DNA of 51,305 nt from JAULUH01 sp032111745 (GTDB lineage: Bacteria > Chloroflexota > Anaerolineae > JAAEKA01), in the NCBI GenBank assembly GCA_032111745.1, contig JAULUH010000076.1, positions 1 to 51,305 on the forward strand, in the 5' to 3' direction. Position numbers and translations under genes: made by a program. Below, one piece after another: positions 1 through 7,923 of the stretch (position 1 is its first letter; every line of letters starts with the position of its first letter). The notes beneath the pieces are model-generated. The model made no database searches. It was not told the DNA's origin and saw nothing but the letters and a program-made list of their open reading frames with translations.

Positions 1-1
1 T

Positions 2-397
2 GTTTATGCAAGCACCGACGAGTTCTACCAGGTCATGCAGGAGGTGCTGAGGCGCCTCGAGGCCGATCCCCAGGCCGTCAAGGACTTCGCCGGCACGAAG
101 ATGGCTGTGCGCATCCGGGGCACTGATCCGGCCGTGGAGATGGTGATCAATGGCCGGCACAACCCGGTGCAGGCCAGCGTGGGCCCTCAGGAGGGCAAGG
201 TCGACCTGGAGCTGGGCATGTCCACCGATTTGCTGCACGACATCCTGACGGGCAAGGCCGGGGTCAAGGACTCCTTCCTGTCGGGCAAGGTCAAGGTGAC
301 AGGCAACATGTTCAAGGCCATGAAGCTGGCCGGGCCCTTCCACAACGTTCAGCGGATCTACCCCCAGGTGCTGGCGGAGCAGGGCAGGCCGGCTTAA
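2..397 (+). CDS. SCP2 sterol/lipid-carrier domain protein, 5' end outside window
   Basis: The open frame runs off the left edge, so the true start is not visible; the ATG at 35 is internal to a frame that is open from base 2. The visible ~131 residues match the SCP2 lipid-transfer fold: a central strand-rich part, then the C-terminal helix region with LTGKAGVKDSFLSGKVKVTG and NMFKAM, which is typical of the family's hydrophobic pocket. SCP2 domains bind acyl chains, sterols or acyl-CoA in the cytosol. The gene is convergent with the patatin gene, and the two stop codons overlap within TTAA at 394-397. A second SCP2-type gene lies at 11879-12283. The family is clear; the ligand cannot be inferred. 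Confidence 0.85.
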   Translation, partial: VYASTDEFYQVMQEVLRRLEADPQAVKDFAGTKMAVRIRGTDPAVEMVINGRHNPVQASVGPQEGKVDLELGMSTDLLHDILTGKAGVKDSFLSGKVKVTGNMFKAMKLAGPFHNVQRIYPQVLAEQGRPA

Positions 398-1737
398 GGG
401 GCGTGCGGGTGCCCTTGGTGAGCCGGTGGGGTGGTAGACCTGGAGTCTAGCTCGGCCTCCAGCTGTTGCAGGGTGCTCTGCAGAGTTGCCAGCGGACCAG
501 CATCTTCGCCAGGCGTGACGCTCACAGGCTCGGGCGCGGCCTGGTCCCCCACCAGTACCCGTTGCACGACGTCCGGGTCGTGCCCGGAGCGGCGGATCTC
601 TTCCAGGTCGGCCCGGATGCGCCCCGTGGACATCTCGATGCCATAACGGGCCAGGGTGGCCTGGAACACGGCAAAGCTGTCGGCCAGATCCACGCTCACC
701 GAGCGGTAGCCATGCTCGGCAATGGCGATGCGATCCTTCAGGCGCATGATGTTGGCGAAGAACATAATCGCGTCGCTGGGTTTGGGCTCGATCAGGATGA
801 TGTCCACGTCGGGGTGGCGGCGCTGCAGCTGCTTGATCTGGTACTGCAGGCCCGAGTGTAATAGGACGCGCGTGGCCTGGGCGCTCACCGCCTCCAGCCC
901 CCTTTCGCTGATGAAGGGGCCGCTGACCCGCTTGCCCCCCTCCTCGACTTCTCCCTCCGGCCCCTGGTAAGGGACCAGGGCGTTGATGCACACCACCAGC
1001 TTGGCGCCATGCTCGATGGCCAGGTCCAGGCTGGCGTTGCCGCGCATCCCGCCGTCCACATACTCGGCGTTGCCAATGCGCACCGGCTTGTAGATGACCG
1101 GCACTGCGGACGAGGCTGCGATGGCATCGGCCACGGATACCTCAGGGGTGTCGCTACTAAACACCTTGCGCTCCCCGTTGTCCAGCTGGGTGGCGATGAT
1201 GTGCAGGTGCTTGGGCAGCTCGTCGAAATGGTTGGTGCCCCCGGATGCCTCCAGGGCCTGGCGCAGCCACTCGCTGTAGGCCCGCATGTTGTAGATGCCC
1301 GATGGCAGGGCCTCGCCCAGGCCGCTGAAAACCACGTCCAGCACCGAAATCCGACCGCGGCTGGAGAGCGCGTCCATGCCAGTGCTGACCACGCGGCGCG
1401 GCAGCCCCAGGCTGCGGCGCAACAACTCCCGGGCATTCAACTGGAAGAGATGCTTGGGCTCGGGAAAGGTCACAAAGGGGTGGGTATCGTTGACGACCCG
1501 CATCAGGTCGATCGAGGACATGCCGTTGGCCAGGAACGCGCCGACCAGCGCGCCGGCACTCGTGCCCACATAGATGTCGAAGTCGTTGATGGTGCGGTTG
1601 ACCAGCAGGTCGTCGATGGCCCTCAGTGCTCCGATCTCGTACACTGCACCGCTGACCCCACCCCCGGCCAGAACCAGGGCCGTCTGGCCCATCTCAGAGC
1701 GGGTGTGGGAGTGCATCGCCGTCTTTGTAGTCGTCAT
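394..1737 (-). CDS. Patatin-like phospholipase / possible PHA depolymerase
   Basis: A 447-residue alpha/beta hydrolase of the patatin family. The oxyanion-hole motif GGGVSG is at residues 25-30, the nucleophile is Ser60 in GTSAG, and the catalytic Asp228 sits in DGG, so the Ser-Asp dyad is intact. Residues after ~350 form a low-complexity tail unlike the core domain. It is the last gene of a phasin / PhaR-like / patatin run on the minus strand, 69 bp after the PhaR-like gene. Patatin proteins normally hydrolyse acyl esters of phospholipids or neutral lipids. One archaeal patatin-like protein (PhaZh1 of Haloferax mediterranei) degrades native PHA granules, so this neighbourhood makes granule mobilisation plausible. 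The fold is certain; the substrate is inferred. No strong ribosome site precedes the ATG; Met16 is an alternative start. Confidence 0.85.
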   Translation of the reverse strand: MTTTKTAMHSHTRSEMGQTALVLAGGGVSGAVYEIGALRAIDDLLVNRTINDFDIYVGTSAGALVGAFLANGMSSIDLMRVVNDTHPFVTFPEPKHLFQLNARELLRRSLGLPRRVVSTGMDALSSRGRISVLDVVFSGLGEALPSGIYNMRAYSEWLRQALEASGGTNHFDELPKHLHIIATQLDNGERKVFSSDTPEVSVADAIAASSAVPVIYKPVRIGNAEYVDGGMRGNASLDLAIEHGAKLVVCINALVPYQGPEGEVEEGGKRVSGPFISERGLEAVSAQATRVLLHSGLQYQIKQLQRRHPDVDIILIEPKPSDAIMFFANIMRLKDRIAIAEHGYRSVSVDLADSFAVFQATLARYGIEMSTGRIRADLEEIRRSGHDPDVVQRVLVGDQAAPEPVSVTPGEDAGPLATLQSTLQQLEAELDSRSTTPPAHQGHPHAP

Positions 1738-1806
1738 GGCGTTGGGCTGTCCTTTGCGGAGTCGCTGGCCAGGCGCCAGGGCCGCGGGTGGCGATGCCAG
1801 GGCAGG

Positions 1807-2385
1807 CTAGTCGGAGTCTTCACGCGGCTGCTCGAGGGACTCAAGCATGCTCCCGAGGGACAACGATAAGTCGTCCACCTGCTGCTGGAGACGCAACAGG
1901 TCGACCCGGGAGGGGATCTTAAGGCGGTGGAGCGCGGCTTCGATGCGGGTGTCAACATACCCAGGGGTGAGGGTCTCAGCTGATCCGGACTTGATCTCCT
2001 CCCGCAACAGCTCAGCCTCGACCTCGTCGATCTCACCCCGGCGTACCAGGGCGTCGATGCGCTGGTCGACAGCAGCTTCCAGCATGCGCACGGCGCCCAT
2101 GGAAGCATGCATGGAGCGCCGCATATAGTCGAGCGTGTCACCCCCGGTGCGAATAAGATTGGCCAGCAGCGCGCTGGGCAGGAATCCGGAGTCCTTCTTC
2201 TCTCGCTCGAAGATGATCTGCGAGAGCGTCACACTGGTAAGGTCCTCGCCCGTCTCATGGTCCTTCACCTCGACGTCGTAACCCTCCACGATCAGGTCTG
2301 AGATGCTCTCCAGGGTGATGTAGCGCTTGGCGTTGGTATCATACAGCTTGCGGTTGGGATAACGCTTGATCAGAACTTTGGACAT
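1807..2385 (-). CDS. PHA accumulation regulator, PhaR-type DNA-binding domain
   Basis: A 192-residue protein. Residues ~2-62 carry the characteristic N-terminal domain of polyhydroxyalkanoate synthesis regulators: IKRYPNRKLYDTNAKRYITL, then a conserved SLSQIIFEREKK-like stretch (here TLSQIIFEREKK). The C-terminal part (from ~70) is helical, with a coiled-coil rich in Glu and Arg and a repeated DxRIEAxLxRLxIPS segment resembling the end of the neighbouring phasin, which suggests the two proteins may interact. In proteobacteria PhaR represses phasin and synthase genes and binds granules. The gene follows the phasin gene on the same strand and precedes the patatin gene. AAGGGA lies a few bases before the ATG. 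No PHA synthase is in the window. Confidence 0.85.
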   Translation of the reverse strand: MSKVLIKRYPNRKLYDTNAKRYITLESISDLIVEGYDVEVKDHETGEDLTSVTLSQIIFEREKKDSGFLPSALLANLIRTGGDTLDYMRRSMHASMGAVRMLEAAVDQRIDALVRRGEIDEVEAELLREEIKSGSAETLTPGYVDTRIEAALHRLKIPSRVDLLRLQQQVDDLSLSLGSMLESLEQPREDSD

Positions 2386-2534
2386 GATCCCTTCACTCCC
2401 GTGCGCCGATTATACCGCGCCACGTCAAAAGTGTCCAGAACCCCGGCGCCACAGCCGGCTCCACTGCCGGACAATAAACAAGCACCGAGAGAGATCATCT
2501 CCCGGCGCTCATAAACCGCCCATCTCACCAGGTG

Positions 2535-2588
2535 GCGTCGAGGCTTTAGCCGGATCTTTAGCGCCCACCCGCCCAAAGCCTGGACTCC
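2535..2588. repeat. Family-A dispersed element, inverted pair
   Basis: A left arm containing GTCGAGGCTTTAGCCGG (2537-2553) faces a right arm AAAGCCTGGACTCC (2575-2588). The arrangement and the spacer (CTTTAGCGC...ACCC) match the element at 37666-37719, so this is a full-length copy of the same ~54 bp unit. It lies in the 233 bp gap between the phasin and PhaR-like genes, where no gene is visible. Confidence 0.8.
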
Positions 2589-2618
2589 GCGCTGCGGCCG
2601 GCAATCCACCCCGATGGT

Positions 2619-3044
2619 CTAAGAATGCTTCAGCGTGTCGACCTTGGCAGCCAGGTCTGATATCTTCTTGCTGAGGGTGTCGATGTCGCTCTTGGTAGGC
2701 ACGTTGAGCCGGGTCAAGATACCCTCGATCCGCTCGTCCAGCACGGCCTCCGCCTTCTCAATCTGGTCGCCAACCTGCTCGCTCACCTTCTCCGTGTCGG
2801 TGCGCCGTCGCGACCACACGTCCTTGACCAGCTTGCGGCCGTCTTCCTGGGCAATCTCGCCGCGCTCGACTAGCTTACCCACGAAATCCTCCAGCTCGTC
2901 CTTGGTGAGCGCCACAGCACCCACCCCCGCCATCAATACCTTGCGCGCGGCCCCCAGCATCGTGCCGGCGGTCTCACCGGCTGCCATCTGGGCGTCCTCT
3001 ACCACCTTCTTGGCGCGCTCGGTAGTGCTTGTTTCTTCTGCCAT
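2619..3044 (-). CDS. Phasin family (poly-hydroxyalkanoate granule-associated) protein
   Basis: A 141-residue acidic, all-helical protein. The start is the ATG at 3044, preceded by GGAGG with a six-base spacer; the longer frame back to 3119 overlaps the operator and promoter and is rejected. Residues ~25-60 (ETAGTMLGAARKVLMAGVGAVALTKDE in essence) form the hydrophobic segment of PhaF/PhaI-type phasins. It is followed by ELEDFVGKLVERGEIAQEDGRKLVKD and a C-terminal coiled coil. Phasins coat PHA granules or other hydrophobic inclusions. It is the first gene of the phasin / PhaR-like / patatin operon and has a near-consensus promoter with an operator overlapping the start of transcription. Family assignment is good; proof of PHA storage would need a synthase elsewhere. 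Confidence 0.85.
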   Translation of the reverse strand: MAEETSTTERAKKVVEDAQMAAGETAGTMLGAARKVLMAGVGAVALTKDELEDFVGKLVERGEIAQEDGRKLVKDVWSRRRTDTEKVSEQVGDQIEKAEAVLDERIEGILTRLNVPTKSDIDTLSKKISDLAAKVDTLKHS

Positions 3045-3103
3045 GTCAAACCTCCAAGAGAATAGCTGCCTGAGCCAGACAGCAGGGCTTGCTCTGTCTC
3101 CTA

Positions 3104-3118
3104 TGACGCAGCGCGTCA
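3104..3118. promoter_or_regulatory. Operator TGACGCAGCGCGTCA upstream of the phasin operon
   Basis: A perfect dyad, TGACGC-AGC-GCGTCA, lies just downstream of the -10 box of the phasin promoter, covering about +1 to +15. Fifteen consecutive bases (ATGACGCAGCGCGTC) recur at the equivalent place upstream of the SCP2/ADH/AOR/patatin operon (12343-12357). Position and symmetry suggest a dimeric repressor; the PhaR-like protein or an unlinked TetR/GntR-type lipid regulator are candidates. Confidence 0.75.
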
Positions 3119-3125
3119 CATTGGC

Positions 3126-3154
3126 ATTATAGCACGCTGCGAGTTTGACGTCAA
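3126..3154 (-). promoter_or_regulatory. Sigma-70-type promoter of the phasin operon
   Basis: On the minus strand TTGACG (3149-3154) and TATAAT (3126-3131) are separated by 17 bp. The predicted start of transcription falls near 3119, directly at the edge of the operator. Confidence 0.8.
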
Positions 3155-3232
3155 GTTGTTCGCAGTACGTTCAGATGATGGCTCCAGTGCTTTCCTGGAC
3201 TGCCTTTGGCATATCCGGCCCGGGCTGGCCGA

Positions 3233-3261
3233 TTGACATCTTCTGGGAACTGCGCTACCAT
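3233..3261 (+). promoter_or_regulatory. Promoter of the PrsW/MFS operon
   Basis: TTGACA (3233-3238), a 17 bp spacer and TACCAT (3256-3261) precede the GTG start at 3320. The leader is about 50 bases. Confidence 0.6.
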
Positions 3262-3319
3262 CCAGCATGGCCGCAGGCCGAGCCCGGCTCGAAGGCCGGC
3301 AGTCGCAAGGAGGTCGGTG

Positions 3320-4525
3320 GTGCAGAAAGCCCTTCAGGCTTCGGCGGTGATCTATGGACTCGGGGCTGCAGTGGCCAGTCTGCTGCTCGGCGCCGGTCTT
3401 TTCCTGGCACAGGCGGCGACGGTCGGCCTCGGGGACCAGTCCAGCGCCGTGATCGTGTTCTCGCTGATCGCCGTCGGCAGCGGGCTCGGCCTCATGCTGG
3501 CCTGGGCCGGCTGGCGCGGGCTGGCGGGCCTGCCCAGCCACCTGCTCCAGGCACCCCCTTTCCTCCTCCTGGTCGCGTTGTTCCTGGCCAGTGTTGTGCT
3601 TGGCGAGCTGGTGCTGCGATCCGGCGTCGACCTGCTGTTTCCTCCGGTCAATCTTCTGGCCGCTCTGCTGCCGCCCCTGGCCCTCGTAGCCCTGGTGTCC
3701 ATCCCCCTCCAGCGCGCCGGCGCAGGCCTGACCCGCCGCGATCTGGCCCTGCAGTTCGCCTTTGGCGGCCTGGTGGCGACCGTGCTCTCGGGGCTCGCCC
3801 AGCTGGCCGCCGCCATCGGCGTGGTCGCCGGTGCCGCGCTGCTCGTAACGAGGTTCCCTGGTGGGCTTGACGCCGTGGAGGAGTTGGCTGCTCTCCTGCA
3901 ATCGCCGGAGGCGCTCTCCGATCCCCAGGCGCTGGTCTCCCAACTCATGTCGCCGCCTCTGGTGCTGGCCGCGCTTCTCTTCGTGGCCGTGCTGGTCCCG
4001 GCCCTGGAGGAGGTGCTCAAGTCCCTCGGCGTGGCCCTGTTGGCCGTCACCCGCGGGCGCCTCAGCCCGGCCCAGGCCTTCGCCATGGGCGTCATGGCCG
4101 GCGCCGGCTTCAGCTTCGTCGAGGCCCTGTTCAGCGGCGCCGCTATCCCCGCCGATGGCTGGGCCAGCACGGCGGTGCTGCGCGGCGGCACGGCCCTGAT
4201 CCACGGCCTGGCCACCGGCTTGATGGCGCTGGGCTGGCAGGCGGCCCTCGTCGAGCGCCGATTCCCCAGGGCCATGGGCTATGCTGTGGCCGGTATTGCC
4301 CTGCACGGCGCCTGGAATGGCCTGGCCGTGGTGGCTGCCCTCGTCACCGCTGACCTGGCCTCAGGGACCCCCGTCCCCATGGCCACCTCGCTGGCCCCAA
4401 CCTATGTGCTGCCGCTGCTGGCCCTCTGGCTGCTGGCCGTCGTGACTCTCCTTCTGCTCACCAGGCGCCTGGCCGCTGCCGAGCCGGGCTACGGAGAGCT
4501 CCCCGCCGTGGTGAGCGAACCCTGA
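3320..4525 (+). CDS. PrsW-family intramembrane metalloprotease
   Basis: A 401-residue polytopic membrane protein with about ten hydrophobic segments. The start is the GTG at 3320, six bases after AAGGAGG; the in-frame ATG at 3206 is upstream of the promoter-proximal leader and lacks a ribosome site. Family motifs are present: EEVLKS (paired Glu and Lys), GFSFVEA (Glu), an intramembrane HGLATG, and HGAWNGL near the C-terminus, which together supply the putative zinc ligands. PrsW proteases perform site-1 cleavage of anti-sigma factors in Bacillus, but most homologues have unknown substrates. The stop overlaps the start of the next gene by one base (TGATG), so translation is probably coupled. 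No anti-sigma factor gene lies nearby. Confidence 0.8.
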   Translation: MQKALQASAVIYGLGAAVASLLLGAGLFLAQAATVGLGDQSSAVIVFSLIAVGSGLGLMLAWAGWRGLAGLPSHLLQAPPFLLLVALFLASVVLGELVLRSGVDLLFPPVNLLAALLPPLALVALVSIPLQRAGAGLTRRDLALQFAFGGLVATVLSGLAQLAAAIGVVAGAALLVTRFPGGLDAVEELAALLQSPEALSDPQALVSQLMSPPLVLAALLFVAVLVPALEEVLKSLGVALLAVTRGRLSPAQAFAMGVMAGAGFSFVEALFSGAAIPADGWASTAVLRGGTALIHGLATGLMALGWQAALVERRFPRAMGYAVAGIALHGAWNGLAVVAALVTADLASGTPVPMATSLAPTYVLPLLALWLLAVVTLLLLTRRLAAAEPGYGELPAVVSEP

Positions 4526-5844
4526 TGCAACCTGTCCGGCCCTCCCCTGTGCCCGGGGCTGCCACCTCTCTCTCCGGCACCCAGCTCGTCCATATGAATG
4601 CCCTGTGGTTCGGGCTGGCCTACCTGTGGAATGGCCTGCACTCGATCCTGCTGCCCGTGATGCTGCTGGGCCTGGTGCCCTCCTCCATCAAGAACACCTC
4701 CCTCGGGGTGCTCACGTTCTTTGGGCTGCTCCTGGCCATGCTGGTCCAGCCCATAGTCGGCGCGCTCAGCGACCGCGGCAGCCTGGCCGGGCGCTTTGGC
4801 AAGCGGCGGCCCTGGATGGTCCTGGGCACGGCCGTCGACGTGGTGTTCCTGGCCCTGCTGGTGCTGGCGGACCGCTTCTGGCTCGTCGCCCTCGCCTACA
4901 TTGGCCTACAGCTGGCCTCCAGCCTGGCCGAGGCCGCCCTCCAGGGCCTGCTGCCGGACCTGGTCCCCTCCGCCCAGCGCGGCCGCGCCGCCGGCTTCAA
5001 GAACGCCGCTCAGATCGCCGGCTTTGTGGCCGGCGTGGCCGTCGGCGGACTGCTGGCCAGCCGGGGCCACGTCGCCTGGGCATTGGGGGTCACCGCCGTT
5101 GTGCTCGTGGCCACCGTTGTCTGGAACTGCGGGGGCATCGCCGAGCGCCCGGTGTGGGGGCAGACCCTCCACGGCTGGCGTTCGGCTGCCGCGGGCGCCT
5201 TTCGCTTCGACCAGCACCTGGTCCCCGGCTATGCCCGCCTGCTGGCCGGCCGCGCCCTGCTGATGGCCGGCTATTTCGGCCTCCAGGGCTTCAGCCAATA
5301 CTTCATCGCCGACGAGCTGCAGGTCGCCGATCCGGTGGGCACCACCGCGCTCTTGATGGCGACCATGGGCGCGGCCATCTTCCTGCTGGCCATTCCCACC
5401 GGCGTCCTGGCCGATCGCATGGGGCGCCGGCCCCTTAACCTGGTGGCCGGGGTAATCGGCGTGCTCGCTACCCTGGCCCTGGTCTTCGTCGCCAACGTCC
5501 CCCAGCTGATCCTGGCCGGCGGCATGGTCGGGGTATCGGCCGGGGTGTTCCTCAGTGTGAACTGGGCCTGGGCCGCGGACCTGGTGCCGGCAGCCGAGGC
5601 TGGCCGCTATCTCGGCCTCAGCAACCTGGCCACCGCTGGCTCCAGTGCCTTCGCCCGCCTGTTCAGCGGCCCCGTCGTGGACGCCGGCAACGCTGTGCAG
5701 GTGGGCCTCGGCTTCAACGTGCTGTTCGTGCTGCTTGCCGTGGCCATGGCCATGGGGACCTGGCTATTGGCCGGGGTGCCAGAGACCAAGGTGGTTGGGG
5801 CGACCCCGCTGGAGGTTCCCGTGTCCCCCGAGAACTTGGATTGA
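4525..5844 (+). CDS. MFS transporter
   Basis: A 439-residue protein with about twelve membrane segments. After the second segment it has the major-facilitator loop GALSDR with a basic continuation GRFGKRRPW (residues ~83-98), and in the second half LADRMGRRPL. The pattern GKRRPW resembles the GPH/sugar-cation symporter and SLC45-like branches, so a sugar or glycoside substrate is possible but not shown. The ATG overlaps the TGA of the PrsW gene, so the two are one transcriptional unit. The substrate cannot be read from the sequence. Confidence 0.8.
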   Translation: MQPVRPSPVPGAATSLSGTQLVHMNALWFGLAYLWNGLHSILLPVMLLGLVPSSIKNTSLGVLTFFGLLLAMLVQPIVGALSDRGSLAGRFGKRRPWMVLGTAVDVVFLALLVLADRFWLVALAYIGLQLASSLAEAALQGLLPDLVPSAQRGRAAGFKNAAQIAGFVAGVAVGGLLASRGHVAWALGVTAVVLVATVVWNCGGIAERPVWGQTLHGWRSAAAGAFRFDQHLVPGYARLLAGRALLMAGYFGLQGFSQYFIADELQVADPVGTTALLMATMGAAIFLLAIPTGVLADRMGRRPLNLVAGVIGVLATLALVFVANVPQLILAGGMVGVSAGVFLSVNWAWAADLVPAAEAGRYLGLSNLATAGSSAFARLFSGPVVDAGNAVQVGLGFNVLFVLLAVAMAMGTWLLAGVPETKVVGATPLEVPVSPENLD

Positions 5845-5885
5845 TCCGGACACCAGGTTGGCTCACCTGAGCCAGGAGAGGCTCG

Positions 5886-6395
5886 ATGAAACTTCTGACC
5901 CTGCTGCGACACGCCAAGTCCGACCGTGACCTGTCGTACGCCACGGACTTCGAGCGGCCCCTCAAGGAACGGGGCCGCCGCGACGCCCCGCGGATGGGCC
6001 AGTTCCTGGCTGACCTGGCCCTGGTGCCCGACCTGATCGTGAGCTCGCCCGCCGTGCGCGCACAGGAGACGGCGGAGCTGCTGGCCCGGGCCGCCGGGTA
6101 TCGTCGCGCTATCCGCTGGGAGGACGGCGTCTACGCCGCCAGCAGCGGCGAGCTGGTCTCGGTGTTGCGCAGCCTCCCCGACGATGTGCCCCATGTGCTG
6201 CTGATTGGCCACAACCCTGGCCTGGAGGAATGCGCAGCCCAACTGATCGGTGCCGACGCCTACGGTACAGCCAACGGTGTCCGCCTACCCACCGCGGCCA
6301 TGGCCCACCTGGAGCTGAACGTGGGAGTTTGGCGCGATGTGCAGGCCAACTGCGGCCAGTTGCTTTGGCTGGTCAATCCCAGGCTTCTGTCCTAG
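5886..6395 (+). CDS. sixA: SixA-like phosphohistidine phosphatase
   Basis: A 169-residue histidine-phosphatase superfamily protein of SixA length. The catalytic RHAKSD is at residues 8-13 (His9 nucleophile), with Arg and Glu in SSPAVRAQETAE and the second His in IGHNPGLEE. SixA removes phosphate from histidine phosphotransfer domains in E. coli, but many bacterial homologues act on other phospho-compounds. AGGAG lies seven bases before the ATG. It follows the MFS gene by 41 bp and ends tail-to-tail with the CBS gene, the two stops sharing CTAG at 6392-6395. The symbol denotes the family; the physiological target is unknown. Confidence 0.8.
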   Translation: MKLLTLLRHAKSDRDLSYATDFERPLKERGRRDAPRMGQFLADLALVPDLIVSSPAVRAQETAELLARAAGYRRAIRWEDGVYAASSGELVSVLRSLPDDVPHVLLIGHNPGLEECAAQLIGADAYGTANGVRLPTAAMAHLELNVGVWRDVQANCGQLLWLVNPRLLS

Positions 6396-7033
6396 CAGGT
6401 GCGAATATCCTTCACCTGTAGCGCCAGCGGTTCCAGCACAGCCTTTAGCGTGGCCTCGTCTGGGCCGGACACCTTGAAGACCAGCTCGGAATTGGAGGGA
6501 TCCTCGCCGGCAAACGTGCCCAGGGCCAAAATGTTGCCGCCAGCCTTGAAAATGGCCTCGCTGAGCTGTGCGATCTCCCCGGCCACGTTGGGCACCAGCA
6601 CGCTGACCCGCACACCCATCTGCCGTGCGCCCATCATCTCCAATAGGATCTTGAACAGATCGGTCTCGGTGATGATCCCCACCACCTTGTCGTCGCGGAG
6701 CACGGGTAGGCCGCCCACCTTGTTGTCGGCCATGACCCGTGCCGCCTCCTCAATAGGCGTATCCACGCTGGTGGTCAGCACCTTTCTGGTCATCACCTCT
6801 TTGACCTTGATCTTGCTGACAAGATAGTTCACCTCCCACACGCTCAACAGCGTCGCAGAGGATGGGGTAGCGTTGAGCAGATCCTTGGCCGACACGATGC
6901 CGACCAGTTTGCCGTCCTGGACCACTGGCATCCGGCGAATGCGCTCACGCCGCATGAGCGCCAACGCGTCCATGACCGGCAAGTCCGGCGTCACGGTGAT
7001 GACTGGATGGGACATGCGCTCACCTACGAGCAT
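6392..7033 (-). CDS. CBS-pair plus ACT-like domain protein (AcuB-type)
   Basis: A 213-residue protein with two CBS motifs (residues ~1-60 and ~75-135; each shows the MSHPVITVTPD / MTRKVLTTSVD entry and the MPVV or LPVL plus VGIVS / VGIIT core). They are followed by an ACT-like domain (~140-213, VRVSVLVPNVAGEIAQLSE). This order matches AcuB-like proteins, which sense adenine nucleotides and are linked to acetoin use in Bacillus; outside that context the role is unclear. AAGGAGGT is five bases before the ATG. It lies 67 bp after the DedA gene on the same strand, so co-transcription is likely. Confidence 0.8.
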   Translation of the reverse strand: MLVGERMSHPVITVTPDLPVMDALALMRRERIRRMPVVQDGKLVGIVSAKDLLNATPSSATLLSVWEVNYLVSKIKVKEVMTRKVLTTSVDTPIEEAARVMADNKVGGLPVLRDDKVVGIITETDLFKILLEMMGARQMGVRVSVLVPNVAGEIAQLSEAIFKAGGNILALGTFAGEDPSNSELVFKVSGPDEATLKAVLEPLALQVKDIRTC

Positions 7034-7100
7034 GGGGACCTCCTTGGGGATAAGCCCGGCAAGAACGGGACGGGAAGGACCACCCCAGCTGGGGTGGCTG

Positions 7101-7760
7101 CTATTCGGCCACCACTGTAACCGGCTCGTGGTCGACGCCGCGGCGCAGATGGTGCCACACGTAGTAGATCAGGAAGGCCACCCCGCCGAGGATGATGGGG
7201 TATTTCAAGGGCCCCATGATGCCCAGGATGTCCTCCCAGTGATCGCCCAGGAAGAACCCTACCAGCCCCAGCATGCCACACCAGATGAAGGACCCCACAA
7301 AGGTTAGGAGGGCAAAGGGCCAAAATGAGATGCGAAACACGCCGGCCGGGAAGGAGATGAAGGTGCGCACAATGGGCAGTAGGCGGGCCACGAAGTTTCC
7401 GGCCTGGCCCCAGCGCTGGAACCAGCGGTCGAAGTTCTCGATATCCTTCTTGCTCACCAGGATGTATTTGCCGTAGCGCTCCACCAACGGCCGGCCTCCC
7501 CAATAGCCCAGCCAGTAGGAGATGGTCGAGCCGATCAGGCAGCCCAGGGCCCCGAAAAAGCCCGTGATCATAAAGGCCTCGAACCAGGTTGTGGTGGCAC
7601 TGTCGATCAGCAGCCAGCCCGCCAGCGGCATGGTCATCTCGCTAGGGATGGGGATGTTAGCGCTTTCCAGCGCCATGATGATGATGACACCCGGCCAGCC
7701 AATCAGGTCGAACAGGTTCTGCAGAAACGGCACAACATAATGCGCAATCAACTCTTCCAC
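7101..7760 (-). CDS. DedA/VTT-domain membrane protein
   Basis: A 219-residue membrane protein of the DedA family, starting at a GTG preceded by GAGGAGA with an eight-base gap. Hallmarks are ALESANIPIPSE near residue 30, GYWGGRPL, a conserved KYG, and the charged re-entrant region FVARLLPIVRTFISFPAG. DedA proteins are implicated in membrane homeostasis, and some members flip polyprenyl phosphate or phosphatidylethanolamine. It is transcribed towards the CBS-ACT gene from the promoter at 7893-7921. Confidence 0.85.
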   Translation of the reverse strand: MEELIAHYVVPFLQNLFDLIGWPGVIIIMALESANIPIPSEMTMPLAGWLLIDSATTTWFEAFMITGFFGALGCLIGSTISYWLGYWGGRPLVERYGKYILVSKKDIENFDRWFQRWGQAGNFVARLLPIVRTFISFPAGVFRISFWPFALLTFVGSFIWCGMLGLVGFFLGDHWEDILGIMGPLKYPIILGGVAFLIYYVWHHLRRGVDHEPVTVVAE

Positions 7761-7892
7761 GCTTCGTCTCTCCTCGGTATGCTGTCGCTGTGTCAGACCG
7801 CCCGCCCGGCTGAGACCGCGCCAGTGGTCGATCGATCACGGCGGGTGCCGGACGTGCCAAAAAGAGGCTCTGGGGCCAACGGTCGAGGCCGC

Positions 7893-7921
7893 ATTATAGC
7901 ATCTGAGGGGTTTGGAACCAA
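7893..7921 (-). promoter_or_regulatory. Promoter of the DedA/CBS unit
   Basis: TTGGTT (7916-7921), 17 bp, TATAAT (7893-7898) on the minus strand. It abuts the 3' end of the patatin gene at 7924, so the DedA unit has its own start rather than depending on read-through. Confidence 0.65.
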
Positions 7922-7923
7922 AA

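Noticed and set aside
3116..4306. 396-residue frame antisense to the PrsW gene
   Set aside because: Gln/Gly/Arg-rich, no domain; the plus strand has promoter, ribosome site and PrsW motifs.
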